In this document: piece by piece, positions 1 through 9,184 of the stretch | How positions within the stretch are numbered: the first letter of the stretch is position 1 | Layout: each line of letters starts with the position of its first letter | Source of the DNA: Vibrio splendidus | GTDB lineage: Bacteria; Pseudomonadota; Gammaproteobacteria; Enterobacterales; Vibrionaceae | DNA: 64,000 nucleotides | NCBI RefSeq assembly: GCF_002873455.1 | Contig: NZ_MCUN01000013.1 | Span: forward strand, 309,617 to 373,616 | Direction of reading: 5' to 3' | Made by a program: the position numbers and the translations under genes | The notes under the pieces: generated by a model | Seen by the model: the letters and a program-made list of their open reading frames with translations, nothing else | What the model was told of the DNA's origin: nothing | Database searches by the model: none

Positions 1-48
1 ATATTGGTATGTAACCAAAGTAGTAAAGAATACAAAGTGAATTCAATA

Positions 49-77
49 AAAAAGGATCCCATCAGGGATCCTTTTTT
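49..77 (-). terminator. Intrinsic terminator after lolE (bidirectional)
   Basis: Ten-base arms AAAGGATCCC (51-60) and GGGATCCTTT (65-74) enclose an ATCA loop and are flanked by A and T runs, so it can act on both strands. It lies about 55 bases past the lolE stop. Bases 1-48 hold nothing I can identify. Confidence 0.85.
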
Positions 78-129
78 GTTTGTATCGATTGTATATAGCA
101 AATCATGCCATGACGTATTACTTAAAGCA

Positions 130-1374
130 TTACTTCGAACTAAGCACCGAGGCTGGGTTTAGCTTGGCCGCTCGTGAGGCTGGATACCATGTAGCAAGTA
201 AGCTCAACACAATCGCGGTACCGGAAACCACAACAACATCCGTCATATCAAGTTGTGATGGCAAGAAGTCGACAAAGTAGATATCACCGGACAAAAACTG
301 GTGGTCGACCAACTTTTCGAGCCCTTTGATAAGCGTAGTGAGATTAAGCGCCACCAAGACACCTATCGCACTCCCGACTAAGCTGCCTAATACACCCGAG
401 AATACGCCCTGCCAAACAAAGATGCGTTTAACAAGGCCGTCTGATGCGCCCATAGTTCTTAAGATCGCGATCTCCGATGCTCTGTCTTTGACTGCCATCA
501 TTAAGGTCGAGACAATATTGAAACAAGCCACACCAATAACCAGTACCATCACCAGATACATGATGGTGCGAACCAATTGAATATCTCGATACAAGAAACC
601 AAACTTCTGTTGCCAGCTGCGTAGGTACACATACACATCAAGCTGGTTACCCACTTCACGCACAATAGAGTTCGCATTCAGCACATCGGTCACTTTTAAA
701 GAAACTCCGGTTACTGCCTCGCCTAGGTTTGCGTAAGCTTGAGCATCGCCAATCGGGATTAGCGCCAAGCTGTGGTCTATCTGGCCATTAAGCGTCAGTA
801 AGCCAACCACTTTCACTCGAACTCGTTTTGGCGCCTGAACTTTCACAGAACCGTTAACCGTTGGAATCATCAAAGTCAGATAGTCACCCACTTTTGCCCC
901 CAACACGTTAGCCACACCAGAACCTAAGATGATTTGTTGTTGCCCTGCTTTAAACTCGCTCCAAGCTTGTTTATCGATAAATTTCGATAGGCTTGATACC
1001 TGTTGTTCAAGTTGTGGGTCAACACCGCGAACTTCAATTGCTTTGAGTTCTTTGCCCTTTTCAGCAAGCGCGGTAATTTTTACATAGGGTGCTGCAGCTA
1101 CAACTTTATCATTTTTCACCGACTGCTCAATCACATGCTCCCACCGAGTAACTGGCTCATTCACTCCCTCGAATTCACCATGTGGGATAACAGAAAGTAC
1201 ACGTGACTCAAGCTCTCGCTCAAAACCATTCATCGCAGATAAACCAATGATGATCACGGCAACACCCACGGCAATACCAATCGTCGAAGACAAAGAGATA
1301 AATGACACCATCTTGTCTCGTTGTTTCGCTCGGCTAAATCGGCCACCTATCAATAGAGATAAAGAAGAAAACAC
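130..1374 (-). CDS. lolE: Lipoprotein-releasing system transmembrane protein LolE
   Basis: Inner-membrane subunit of the LolCDE ABC complex, which extracts outer-membrane lipoproteins and hands them to LolA. The 414-residue protein has the family layout: an N-terminal membrane segment with GIAVGVAVIIIGLSAMNGFE, a large periplasmic MacB-like domain, then three membrane helices in the C-terminal FtsX-like part (about 270-400, with SEIAILRTMGA). The start is a GTG at 1374, immediately after the lolD stop (TAA then GTG, no spacer), implying translational coupling. It is the last gene of lolC-lolD-lolE. LolC and LolE are paralogues; I assign LolE from gene order and from its start, which resembles the E. 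coli LolE N-terminus (PLSLLIG). Confidence 0.93.
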   Translation of the reverse strand: MFSSLSLLIGGRFSRAKQRDKMVSFISLSSTIGIAVGVAVIIIGLSAMNGFERELESRVLSVIPHGEFEGVNEPVTRWEHVIEQSVKNDKVVAAAPYVKITALAEKGKELKAIEVRGVDPQLEQQVSSLSKFIDKQAWSEFKAGQQQIILGSGVANVLGAKVGDYLTLMIPTVNGSVKVQAPKRVRVKVVGLLTLNGQIDHSLALIPIGDAQAYANLGEAVTGVSLKVTDVLNANSIVREVGNQLDVYVYLRSWQQKFGFLYRDIQLVRTIMYLVMVLVIGVACFNIVSTLMMAVKDRASEIAILRTMGASDGLVKRIFVWQGVFSGVLGSLVGSAIGVLVALNLTTLIKGLEKLVDHQFLSGDIYFVDFLPSQLDMTDVVVVSGTAIVLSLLATWYPASRAAKLNPASVLSSK

Positions 1375-2067
1375 TTAGCTCTCCTCTTTTTCTACGTTGA
1401 CCAACAAACCGTCTTGCATGTGAAGTTGACGATCCATCTTGTCAGCAAGTTCACCATCATGAGTCACAACCAAAAAGGCCGTGTCGTACTCGCGGTTTAG
1501 TTCTCGCATTAAGTCGTATATAGAAAGCGCTGTGTTGTGATCAAGGTTGCCGGTAGGCTCATCCGCCAACACCAAAGCAGGTTTATTGACTAACGCACGA
1601 GCAATTGCCACACGTTGCCTCTCACCACCAGAAAGCTCTGAAGGTCGGTGGTCAACACGATGACTCAATCCAACTTTATCCAACAGACGTTGCGCTTCTT
1701 CTTTTGCTTTAGCTGGCTTTTCACCACCAATCAGCAGCGGCATTGCCACGTTTTCTAACGCTGAAAAGTCCGAAAGAAGATGATGGAATTGATAAACAAA
1801 ACCAAGATGCTGGTTGCGAAGCTTCGCTTGCTTATTCGAACTCAAAGACGCCAAGTCTTGTCCAAGAAAGCTTACGCTACCGTCAGAAGCATCATCCAAC
1901 GCCCCCAAGATATGTAATAGCGTACTTTTACCCGACCCAGAAGTACCAATGATAGCAACTAGCTCACCCTTTTCTATTTCGAAGCTAACTCCCTTGAGAA
2001 CCTCAGTATCTAACGAGCCTTCACGGTACGTTTTACGGATATCATTACATTGAAGAAAATTACTCAT
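1375..2067 (-). CDS. lolD: Lipoprotein-releasing system ATP-binding protein LolD
   Basis: Cytoplasmic ATPase of LolCDE. The 230-residue protein has Walker [10 protein letters not shown] (about 42-50), a Q-loop (YQFHHLL), the ABC signature [15 protein letters not shown] (about 145-159), Walker B ALVLADEP and the switch histidine in VVTHD. FHHLL after the Q-loop is typical of LolD-type (MacB/LolD) ATPases. Its start overlaps the end of lolC by 8 bases and its stop abuts the lolE start, so the three genes form one tight operon. Confidence 0.96.
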   Translation of the reverse strand: MSNFLQCNDIRKTYREGSLDTEVLKGVSFEIEKGELVAIIGTSGSGKSTLLHILGALDDASDGSVSFLGQDLASLSSNKQAKLRNQHLGFVYQFHHLLSDFSALENVAMPLLIGGEKPAKAKEEAQRLLDKVGLSHRVDHRPSELSGGERQRVAIARALVNKPALVLADEPTGNLDHNTALSIYDLMRELNREYDTAFLVVTHDGELADKMDRQLHMQDGLLVNVEKEES

Positions 2068-3268
2068 AACGAAGGGCCTCAGCAGGTTTCACAGACGATG
2101 CACGATAAGAAGGGAATACAGTGGCAATCAGGCTAAGTGCAATAGCCAGAACCACAACAACAGCGATTTGAATTGGGTTAATTAGAATTGGCAACTGTCC
2201 ACCAAATGAAAACAGAGCAACACCCATTGCCTCTAAAATAGTATTGAGGTTCATCGCTAAGGCAACGCCTAACACGCCACCTGACAGAGCACCAATCACG
2301 CCGCTACTTGCGCCTTGAACCATGAAGATCCCCATCACTTGACCATCAGTCATGCCTTGGGTTTTAAGAATAGCCACTTCAGATTGTTTCTCCATCACCA
2401 CCATGATAAGCGCAGAAATAATATTGAAAGCAGCAACGCCGATGATAAGCCCAAGCATTAAGCCCATCATGTTTTTTTCCATTCGAACGGCCTGGAATAG
2501 CTCACCACGTTGGTCTCGCCAATCGCTCCATAACCAACCTTCAGGTAAAGGCTGATTAGACAGTTTCGCTACTTCAAATGGGTCTTTAAAAAACAGTCTC
2601 CATCCTGAAATAGTGTCTGACTTGTAACGCATCAAACGCCCAGCATCTTTGATATTTGTCACCATCAATTGAGCATCGATATCAGAGCCAGTGTTGAAGA
2701 TACCAGCTACTGTGAAATTTCGTTGGCTAGGGATACGTCCTAACGGAGTGTATTGGCTAGCACTGGTCACCATTAGGCGAACTTTGTCACCCATAGATAC
2801 CTTCAAATTTCTCGCCAAGGTATGGCCAAGAAATAGTTGATACTGACCCGCTTCAAGTGAAGACAATCTACCCGCAATCAAGTGGTTCTGAAGAGGGTCA
2901 TCTGAATTAGGTTCAATGCCGATCAACAGACCTGCAGATAACTGAGCAGGACTTTGAATTACCGCTTCGCTGCGAACAATAGGTTCAACGTGACCATTGA
3001 GCGACATTTGCTCTGCAAAATCAGGCGCTTGAGCAGAAAGTGACGTAGTGCCCCCTTGCTCGTAAACGACGGCTTGAGGAAGGACACCGAGAATTCGGTC
3101 TTTTAACTGCGCTTCGAATCCATTCATTACCGATAAAACAGTAACCAAAGACAGCACACCAATGGTGATACCTGCCGTCGACATGTAAGAAACAAAACGG
3201 CTAAAGCGATCACCTGAACGACCTTTCAAATAGCGTAGGCCAACAAACAACGAAATAGGATGAAACAT
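2060..3268 (-). CDS. lolC: Lipoprotein-releasing system transmembrane protein LolC
   Basis: First gene of lolCDE; inner-membrane FtsX-like permease, about 402 residues. It has an N-terminal helix with [23 protein letters not shown], a periplasmic domain and C-terminal helices with [11 protein letters not shown]. The frame opens at an ATG at 3280, but the ATG at 3268 gives [17 protein letters not shown], which aligns with the E. coli LolC start, so I prefer 3268; neither has a strong ribosome binding site. The gene is divergent from the plzB-like gene. Confidence 0.92.
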   Translation of the reverse strand: MFHPISLFVGLRYLKGRSGDRFSRFVSYMSTAGITIGVLSLVTVLSVMNGFEAQLKDRILGVLPQAVVYEQGGTTSLSAQAPDFAEQMSLNGHVEPIVRSEAVIQSPAQLSAGLLIGIEPNSDDPLQNHLIAGRLSSLEAGQYQLFLGHTLARNLKVSMGDKVRLMVTSASQYTPLGRIPSQRNFTVAGIFNTGSDIDAQLMVTNIKDAGRLMRYKSDTISGWRLFFKDPFEVAKLSNQPLPEGWLWSDWRDQRGELFQAVRMEKNMMGLMLGLIIGVAAFNIISALIMVVMEKQSEVAILKTQGMTDGQVMGIFMVQGASSGVIGALSGGVLGVALAMNLNTILEAMGVALFSFGGQLPILINPIQIAVVVVLAIALSLIATVFPSYRASSVKPAEALRYE

Positions 3269-3435
3269 ACTTTGAACCATCTAAAGGGGATGCGGGTTAA
3301 TGTAACGGGTATTGCTGTTACTGTGTAGGGGTTAATTGAAAATATAGAGTGAATTAACTCAATTAGTTAGGCTTGAAAAACAGAACCTTGTCAAATAACC
3401 AAATTTCAAACAACTATTTGAGACTTTCAATTAAC

Positions 3436-3478
3436 TGACCTTGATTACTGCGGCCACATAGCGATAATCAATAGGTCA
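3436..3478. repeat. Imperfect inverted repeat upstream of the PilZ-like gene
   Basis: TGACCTTGATTA (about 3436-3447) faces TAATCAATAGGTCA (about 3465-3478). The arms match except for a two-base bulge and enclose about 17 bases. It lies 18 bases before the plzB-like start in the lolC/plzB divergent region and could be an operator or a leader hairpin. Confidence 0.4.
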
Positions 3479-3495
3479 CTTCAAGGAACTAACGC

Positions 3496-4065
3496 ATGAC
3501 AGAACAAGAGTTTTTCACCGTTCACCACAGCCTTACCGCTAATATTGAGCCAATGGACAGTAACTTCGCTTTACCTTCTCAAATTCAGTTCGAATCGGAG
3601 ATCCCTGCCCCTTTTGTTGTGGCAAGTGAGTTTAGCCAATTGGACCTGTTAGCCGACAGTGCTCGCAACGAACTGAAAAACAGCGACTTGAAGAATGTAA
3701 TCAGTTTATTGGATGCACAGAACTCTAAACTAAACCTCTTGTTGAGCTTTATGTTGTCGCAACAAGATGATGAACAATTTCGTACCCACACGTATTCATT
3801 TGGCGCGAGTCAGTTCTCTTGTTTTTCCAAAACAGATATCGAAGCGGGTCGCTTGGTTAAAGCTAAGCTCTTTATCGAGCACCCAGCCGCCGCTATTTAT
3901 TGCTACGCGGAAGTCTTCGCTAGCGAACCAAAAGATTCAGGCTTCGAAATCAAATTCAAATACGCTCATCTTCGTGATACTGACCAAGACTTGCTGATCA
4001 AAGCTGCGCTTCATCAACAACAAAAGCTCTTACGTCAACGCTCTCTAGAACGAGATAACAAGTAA
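3496..4065 (+). CDS. plzB: PilZ-like domain protein upstream of mfd (PlzB-like)
   Basis: A 189-residue cytoplasmic protein. Residues about 95-175 have the beta-rich outline of a PilZ domain (GASQFSCFS, then EAGRLVKAKLFI, then GFEIKFKYAHL). The usual RxxxR c-di-GMP-binding motif is absent: only one arginine (FRTHTYS) precedes the domain, so binding of c-di-GMP is uncertain. The N-terminal 90 residues are mostly helical. Its place immediately before mfd matches V. cholerae VC1885, named PlzB, which is why I use the symbol. It starts 18 bases after an inverted repeat, has an AAGGAA ribosome binding site, and mfd follows after 6 bases, so the two are probably co-transcribed. Confidence 0.65.
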   Translation: MTEQEFFTVHHSLTANIEPMDSNFALPSQIQFESEIPAPFVVASEFSQLDLLADSARNELKNSDLKNVISLLDAQNSKLNLLLSFMLSQQDDEQFRTHTYSFGASQFSCFSKTDIEAGRLVKAKLFIEHPAAAIYCYAEVFASEPKDSGFEIKFKYAHLRDTDQDLLIKAALHQQQKLLRQRSLERDNK

Positions 4066-4071
4066 ATAGAC

Positions 4072-7000
4072 ATGACAAAACAATCCATTTTTACACTACC
4101 TAAACTCAAAGGTGCCGGTGATAAAAAACACATCGGTAACCTAGTTGGTTCATCTCTCGCGCTTGCTATCGCTAAACTTGCCGAGCAGCATAACAGCCAT
4201 ACAGTGCTTGCAGTGCCCGATCCTCAGATAGCACTCAAGCTTCAATCAGAAATTGAACAATTTACGCCACATGAAGTGGCACTATTCCCTGATTGGGAGA
4301 CACTGCCATACGACAGCTTCTCACCACATCAAGAGATCATTTCTGATCGTATAGCGCGGCTTTATGCACTGCCAACGTTAAAAGATGGCATCACGATAAT
4401 ACCGATCAGCACGCTACTACAACGTCAGTCACCACGTGATTTCTTGTTGCAGCACACCTTAATGGTGAAAACGGGTGATCTGTACTCGCTTGAGAAGCTG
4501 CGTCTTCAACTTGAAAAGTCTGGCTATCGTTACGTAGACCAAGTGTTTGGCCCTGGTGAGTATGCGAGCCGAGGTTCAATTCTCGACTTGTTCCCAATGG
4601 GTAGCAAAGACCCATATCGTATTGACTTTTTCGATGACGAAATCGACACGATCCGCACTTTCGATCCTGAAAATCAGCGCTCTATCGAAGACATCTCTGA
4701 GATCCGTTTGCTACCAGCACACGAGTTTCCAACCTCTGAAAGTGCTATTGAAGATTTCCGCATTCGCTGGCGCCAACAATTTGATGCGCGCCGTGAACCA
4801 GAATCGGTTTATATGCAGGTTTCAAAAGGTACTTGGCCTGCCGGTATTGAATACTGGCAGCCGCTGTTCTTCGACCATACTGAAACCTTGTTTGATTATG
4901 TTGCCGATGAAGCGCAAATCTTAGTTCTTGGAGATGTCGAAACAGCCGTTGATGCTTTCCTTACCGACGTTGCTCACCGATACGAACAGAGAGGCGTTGA
5001 TCCACTTCGACCATTGCTAACACCTGAACAACTTTGGTTGAAGAAAGATGAGTTGTTCGCTCACTTTAAGCAAAAACCACAAGTTAACCTAAGCTTAGAC
5101 GCGGTTGAAGAAAAAGCTGGCCGCATCAACCTACCGGTTGCATCACTGCCAGACTTGAGTGTTCAGCATCAAAACAAAGAGCCTCTGGCCAATCTCAGAA
5201 AATTCACGGAAGCCTTTGATGGCAAAGTAGTATTTTCAGTTGAGTCTGAAGGTCGCCGTGAAGCCCTGAGTGAATTACTCAGTGGTATTAAAGTACGACC
5301 AAGTGAAGTTGAAAACCTGGATGCGGCCATTAAGGCGAAAGACAAGTTCAGCCTCATATTAGGTTCGGCTGAACACGGGTTTATCCAGGAAGAGCAAAAC
5401 ATCGCTCTTATCTGTGAAAGTGATTTGTTAGGCGATCGCGTTGTACAACGTCGCAAGAAAGACAAGAAAAGTGTTAACAGCGATACCGTAATCCGTCACT
5501 TAGCGGAGCTTAAACCGGGTCAACCGGTTGTTCACATTGACCACGGTATTGGTCGCTATATCGGCTTACAAACACTTGAAGCCGGTGGCATGAAAACCGA
5601 ATACGTGACACTTGAGTATCAAAACGATGCCAAGTTGTACGTGCCCGTTGCGTCTCTGAACTTGATTGGCCGTTATTCAGGTGGTGCTGAAGATTCTGCA
5701 CCACTGCACAAACTCGGTGGCGAAGCATGGCAGAAAGCTCGCAAACGCGCTGCAGAGAAAGTCCGTGACGTTGCCGCAGAACTACTTGATGTTTACGCTA
5801 AGCGTGAGCTCAAACCTGGATACAAATTTGTATTGGACCGCGGTCAATATGCGACCTTCAAATCGGGCTTCCCATTTGAAGAAACCGACGACCAAGCGAT
5901 GGCAATCAATGCTGTAATGTCTGACATGTGCCAAGCAAAAGCCATGGACCGCTTGGTGTGTGGTGATGTGGGCTTTGGTAAAACAGAAGTCGCAATGCGT
6001 GCCGCGTTCGTGTGTACCGATAACAACAAACAAGTGGCTGTGTTAGTACCAACGACGTTACTTGCTCAGCAACACTTTGAAAACTTCCGAGACCGTTTCG
6101 CAAACCAACCGATACGTGTCGAAGTGCTGTCACGATTTAAATCAGCTAAAGAACAGAAATTGATCATGCAAGATGTTGCCGACGGTAAGGTCGATATCTT
6201 GGTGGGTACTCACAAGCTTCTTTCCAGTGACCTTAAGTTTAAAGACCTTGGCTTGTTAGTCGTCGATGAAGAACACCGCTTTGGTGTGCGTCAAAAAGAG
6301 AAAGTGAAAGCGATGCGCGCGGATGTCGACATCCTCACGCTAACCGCGACACCGATTCCAAGAACGTTGAATATGGCAATGAGCGGTATGCGTGACCTTT
6401 CGATCATAGCCACACCACCCGCACGACGCTTAGCAATCAAAACCTTTGTCCGTGAGAGTGATGACGCGATTGTCAGAGAGGCGGTGCTGCGTGAAATCAT
6501 GCGTGGTGGTCAAGTTTACTTCCTGCACAACCAAGTCGATACGATTGAAAAGACGGCTGAGTCACTGCAAAAACTGATTCCAGAAGCGCGTGTCACCGTT
6601 GCCCATGGCCAGATGCGAGAGCGCGAACTAGAGCGCATAATGAATGACTTCTATCATCAGCGCTTTAACTTGCTGGTGTGTACAACCATCATCGAAACGG
6701 GTATCGATGTACCAACGGCAAATACCATCTTAATGGACAGAGCCGATAACCTTGGTTTAGCGCAACTGCACCAACTGCGTGGGCGCGTGGGTCGCTCTCA
6801 CCACCAAGCTTATGCCTACTTGTTAACGCCACATCCAAAAGCAATGACCAAAGATGCCATCAAGCGATTAGATGCCATTGCTTCACTTGAAGACTTGGGC
6901 GCCGGCTTTACGCTAGCAACCCATGACTTAGAGATACGTGGTGCAGGTGAACTACTCGGTGATGAACAGAGTGGTCAAATCCAGTCGGTTGGCTTTACGC

Positions 7001-7533
7001 TTTACATGGAGATGCTAGAACAAGCGGTTGAGGCATTAAAAGAAGGTCGAGAGCCGTCACTTGATGACCTATTGCGTGAACAAACCGAAATTGAGATGCG
7101 TCTACCTGCACTGTTGCCTGATGACTACATCCCAGACATCAATACGCGCTTATCTACGTACAAGCGTATTGCGAGTGTGAGTGACACGGATGAACTGGCC
7201 GAGTTGAAAGTTGAGCTAATTGATCGCTTCGGCCTTCTGCCGGATGCAACCAAGAACTTGTTGTCGGTTTCGGAGCTAAAATTAGCAGCCGCCTTTATCA
7301 AAGTGAAAAAAATTGAGGCTCACGATAAGGGTGGATTCATAGAATTCTACCCAGACGCTGACATAAACCCAACCTACCTTGTTAAACTGTTGCAATCTCA
7401 ACCGCAAAAGTTTTCAATGGAAGGACCAACAAAGTTCAAGTTTACGATACCATTGGTCGACAGACGGAAACGAATTCAATTTGTTAGTGATTTATTGGGC
7501 GAATTCAGACAGAACTTGCTGCCTTCAGCATAA
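4072..7533 (+). CDS. mfd: Transcription-repair coupling factor Mfd
   Basis: DNA translocase that removes RNA polymerase stalled at lesions and recruits UvrA. At 1153 residues it has the normal family length. Visible in order: UvrB-like N-terminal part (FPDWETLPYDSFSPH), RNA-polymerase-interacting domain (about 475-560, PGQPVVHIDHGIGRY), and the RecG-like motor with Walker A CGDVGFGKTEVAMRA, DEEHRFG, TATPIPRTL, and motif VI region QLRGRVGRS. A C-terminal TRCF domain follows (ELLGDEQSGQ then LPDDYIPD). Nothing is missing or broken. The ribosome binding site is weak, consistent with coupling to the upstream gene. Confidence 0.98.
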   Translation: MTKQSIFTLPKLKGAGDKKHIGNLVGSSLALAIAKLAEQHNSHTVLAVPDPQIALKLQSEIEQFTPHEVALFPDWETLPYDSFSPHQEIISDRIARLYALPTLKDGITIIPISTLLQRQSPRDFLLQHTLMVKTGDLYSLEKLRLQLEKSGYRYVDQVFGPGEYASRGSILDLFPMGSKDPYRIDFFDDEIDTIRTFDPENQRSIEDISEIRLLPAHEFPTSESAIEDFRIRWRQQFDARREPESVYMQVSKGTWPAGIEYWQPLFFDHTETLFDYVADEAQILVLGDVETAVDAFLTDVAHRYEQRGVDPLRPLLTPEQLWLKKDELFAHFKQKPQVNLSLDAVEEKAGRINLPVASLPDLSVQHQNKEPLANLRKFTEAFDGKVVFSVESEGRREALSELLSGIKVRPSEVENLDAAIKAKDKFSLILGSAEHGFIQEEQNIALICESDLLGDRVVQRRKKDKKSVNSDTVIRHLAELKPGQPVVHIDHGIGRYIGLQTLEAGGMKTEYVTLEYQNDAKLYVPVASLNLIGRYSGGAEDSAPLHKLGGEAWQKARKRAAEKVRDVAAELLDVYAKRELKPGYKFVLDRGQYATFKSGFPFEETDDQAMAINAVMSDMCQAKAMDRLVCGDVGFGKTEVAMRAAFVCTDNNKQVAVLVPTTLLAQQHFENFRDRFANQPIRVEVLSRFKSAKEQKLIMQDVADGKVDILVGTHKLLSSDLKFKDLGLLVVDEEHRFGVRQKEKVKAMRADVDILTLTATPIPRTLNMAMSGMRDLSIIATPPARRLAIKTFVRESDDAIVREAVLREIMRGGQVYFLHNQVDTIEKTAESLQKLIPEARVTVAHGQMRERELERIMNDFYHQRFNLLVCTTIIETGIDVPTANTILMDRADNLGLAQLHQLRGRVGRSHHQAYAYLLTPHPKAMTKDAIKRLDAIASLEDLGAGFTLATHDLEIRGAGELLGDEQSGQIQSVGFTLYMEMLEQAVEALKEGREPSLDDLLREQTEIEMRLPALLPDDYIPDINTRLSTYKRIASVSDTDELAELKVELIDRFGLLPDATKNLLSVSELKLAAAFIKVKKIEAHDKGGFIEFYPDADINPTYLVKLLQSQPQKFSMEGPTKFKFTIPLVDRRKRIQFVSDLLGEFRQNLLPSA

Positions 7534-7596
7534 GACCCAATCCACTTGCACATATAAATTATCCAGCCGGTAGTTCGGCTGGAAGACGGAGTAAAA

Positions 7597-8364
7597 ATGA
7601 AAAGACTGATCCCACTGCTACTATTGTTCGTCTCATTGCCAAGTTTGGCGCAGAGACAATTTGATATAGAAGTGATCATTTTTAAGCGTGCTGTTGATGC
7701 CGAAAAAGTGAACGAATCTTGGCCTAACACACAGCCTAAGATTTCACTTGAGCGCGTTGGTTCATTTCAAGACACCCAATACAGAGCAAAGAAAGGCGTT
7801 CAGATGCTTCCTTACTCGGAATACAAGCTAACGCCTCAGAAAGACAAACTACGTAAACACGCTGGTTTTGAAGTGCTGATGCATACGGCTTGGCGTCAAG
7901 GCGACCAAGGTAAGAGCTCGGCACCTGTTTTCCACATTCAAGCTGGTAAAGATTTCTCTAAAGACTTCAACGCTGACGGATCAGAGAAAAGTGCGGTAAC
8001 TGCAGCAAATACTGATGGCTTCAAAGAAGAAACCATTGATAAGCCGCTATACGAATTAGACGGCAAGCTACAAATCTACGTTCAGCACTACCTCTACGCT
8101 GAAACAACATTGGACTTGAAAGCGCCGAGTGTTCGTGAAGTCACTCTACAAGAACAACAAATAGAGCTAGATTCACCAGTAAGTGGTGCAGAAAGTAACG
8201 TTCAAGTAGGAAACCTAACTGAGATTTCTCCGACTGTTGAAGTAGAAGAGTTCCTTAAGAGCTATCGCATGGACCAAAAACGTCGTATGCGCAGTACTGA
8301 GACTCACTACCTTGATCACCCGCTTCTTGGCATGGTGATTCAAGTTCGACGTGTCGCGCAATAA
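7597..8364 (+). CDS. csiV: CsiV family protein (DUF2803), peptidoglycan synthase accessory factor
   Basis: A 255-residue secreted protein with a clear signal peptide (hydrophobic LIPLLLLFVSLPSLAQ, cleavage near residue 19) and a mature start RQFDIEVIIFKR typical of this family. In V. cholerae the gene in this position next to mfd encodes CsiV, a periplasmic peptidoglycan-binding protein needed for PBP1A/LpoA function. I transfer that role by family and position, not by a resolved motif. A GGAG ribosome binding site precedes the ATG. The C-terminus (SETHYLDHPLLGMVIQVRR-like) fits the family's conserved end. Confidence 0.8.
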   Translation: MKRLIPLLLLFVSLPSLAQRQFDIEVIIFKRAVDAEKVNESWPNTQPKISLERVGSFQDTQYRAKKGVQMLPYSEYKLTPQKDKLRKHAGFEVLMHTAWRQGDQGKSSAPVFHIQAGKDFSKDFNADGSEKSAVTAANTDGFKEETIDKPLYELDGKLQIYVQHYLYAETTLDLKAPSVREVTLQEQQIELDSPVSGAESNVQVGNLTEISPTVEVEEFLKSYRMDQKRRMRSTETHYLDHPLLGMVIQVRRVAQ

Positions 8365-8373
8365 TTAGCCTAA

Positions 8374-8456
8374 TAAGAATAGCTCAGTAACTCAGCTATT
8401 CTTATATAGAACCGAACTTGATGCATTCAATACGCCCTCCATTGTGAGGGCGTTTT
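8374..8456 (+). terminator. Two hairpins after csiV, the second an intrinsic terminator
   Basis: The first hairpin has 11-base arms TAAGAATAGCT (8374-8384) and AGCTATTCTTA (8394-8404) without a T run. The second has arms CGCCCTC (8433-8439) and GAGGGCG (8446-8452) followed by TTTTATTA, a convincing terminator for csiV. Confidence 0.75.
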
Positions 8457-8504
8457 ATTACGCGGTACTTACTATCCTTATCTACACGTTACTTGGTACG
8501 CCCT

Positions 8505-9050
8505 ATGAGCCCTGATTTTCAGATCAATACACAAAATCTTAGCCTCAAAATCATTGAAGCCTCAGACGCTCAAGAATTTTCGCAGCTGGTTAAGTCCTCC
8601 CCGAGTTTAATGCCATGGCTCGACTGGTGCCACGACGAGTTTTCTATTGTCGAGGCCGAGAAATTCATTCTGGCGACTCGCTTAAACTGGGTTAAAGCCG
8701 ATGCGTTTGGCTTTGGTATCTTCGAGCGAAAAAACGATAAGTTAGTTGGTATGGTGGCCATTAATGAGCTTTACCACACCTTTAATATGGCAAGTTTAGG
8801 TTATTGGGTGGGTGATGAATTTCAGAGGAAAGGGATAGCGAAAGAAGCGATGCTTGCCCTATTTGAATTTTGCTTCGCGCTGCTCAAGTTAACACGTTTG
8901 GAGATTGTCTGCGATACAGAGAACCTACCTAGCCAAAAGCTAATCGAAAAATGTGGCGCTGAGCGTGAAACCATTGCTAAAAATCGCTTTATCTTTAAGG
9001 GTAAGCCAAAAGATGGCGTGGTTTATTCCGTGCTACCTCCGACCTCTTAA
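8505..9050 (+). CDS. GNAT family N-acetyltransferase (RimJ/RimL type)
   Basis: About 181 residues. It has the RimJ/RimL-like GNAT layout: N-terminal strand (LSLKIIEASDAQEFSQLV), MASLGYWVGDEFQRKGIAKEAM with the acetyl-CoA-binding Q-R-K-G-I-A loop, then RLEIVCDTENLPSQKLIEKCG and a closing FIFKGKPKDGVVYSV strand. The frame extends upstream to a TTG at 8493, but the ATG at 8505 gives MSPDFQI and is the better start. Substrate is unknown: the family includes ribosomal-protein acetyltransferases and antibiotic- or polyamine-modifying enzymes. Confidence 0.85.
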   Translation: MSPDFQINTQNLSLKIIEASDAQEFSQLVKSSPSLMPWLDWCHDEFSIVEAEKFILATRLNWVKADAFGFGIFERKNDKLVGMVAINELYHTFNMASLGYWVGDEFQRKGIAKEAMLALFEFCFALLKLTRLEIVCDTENLPSQKLIEKCGAERETIAKNRFIFKGKPKDGVVYSVLPPTS

Positions 9051-9051
9051 C

Positions 9052-9096
9052 AGCTTTAATAGCTTTAATAGCTTTAATAGCTTTAATAGCTTTAAT
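9052..9096 (+). repeat. Five perfect tandem copies of the 9-mer AGCTTTAAT
   Basis: The unit AGCTTTAAT repeats five times without error, starting one base after the acetyltransferase stop. The translated frame would read Asn-Ser-Phe repeats, but the stop precedes it, so it is a noncoding microsatellite-like tract. Confidence 0.95.
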
Positions 9097-9120
9097 AGGA
9101 TAACAACACGTAGTCGACAC

Positions 9121-9151
9121 AAAAAAAGAGCTCCGAAGAGCTCTTTTTTAT
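9121..9151. terminator. Bidirectional terminator between acetyltransferase gene and ndh
   Basis: Arms AAAAAGAGCTC (9123-9133) and GAGCTCTTTTT (9138-9148) around a CGAA tetraloop, with A and T runs on the outer sides. It serves both convergent genes. Confidence 0.9.
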
Positions 9152-9184
9152 TATCAGCATAACGCCTTTAGGAGGCTTACCTGA

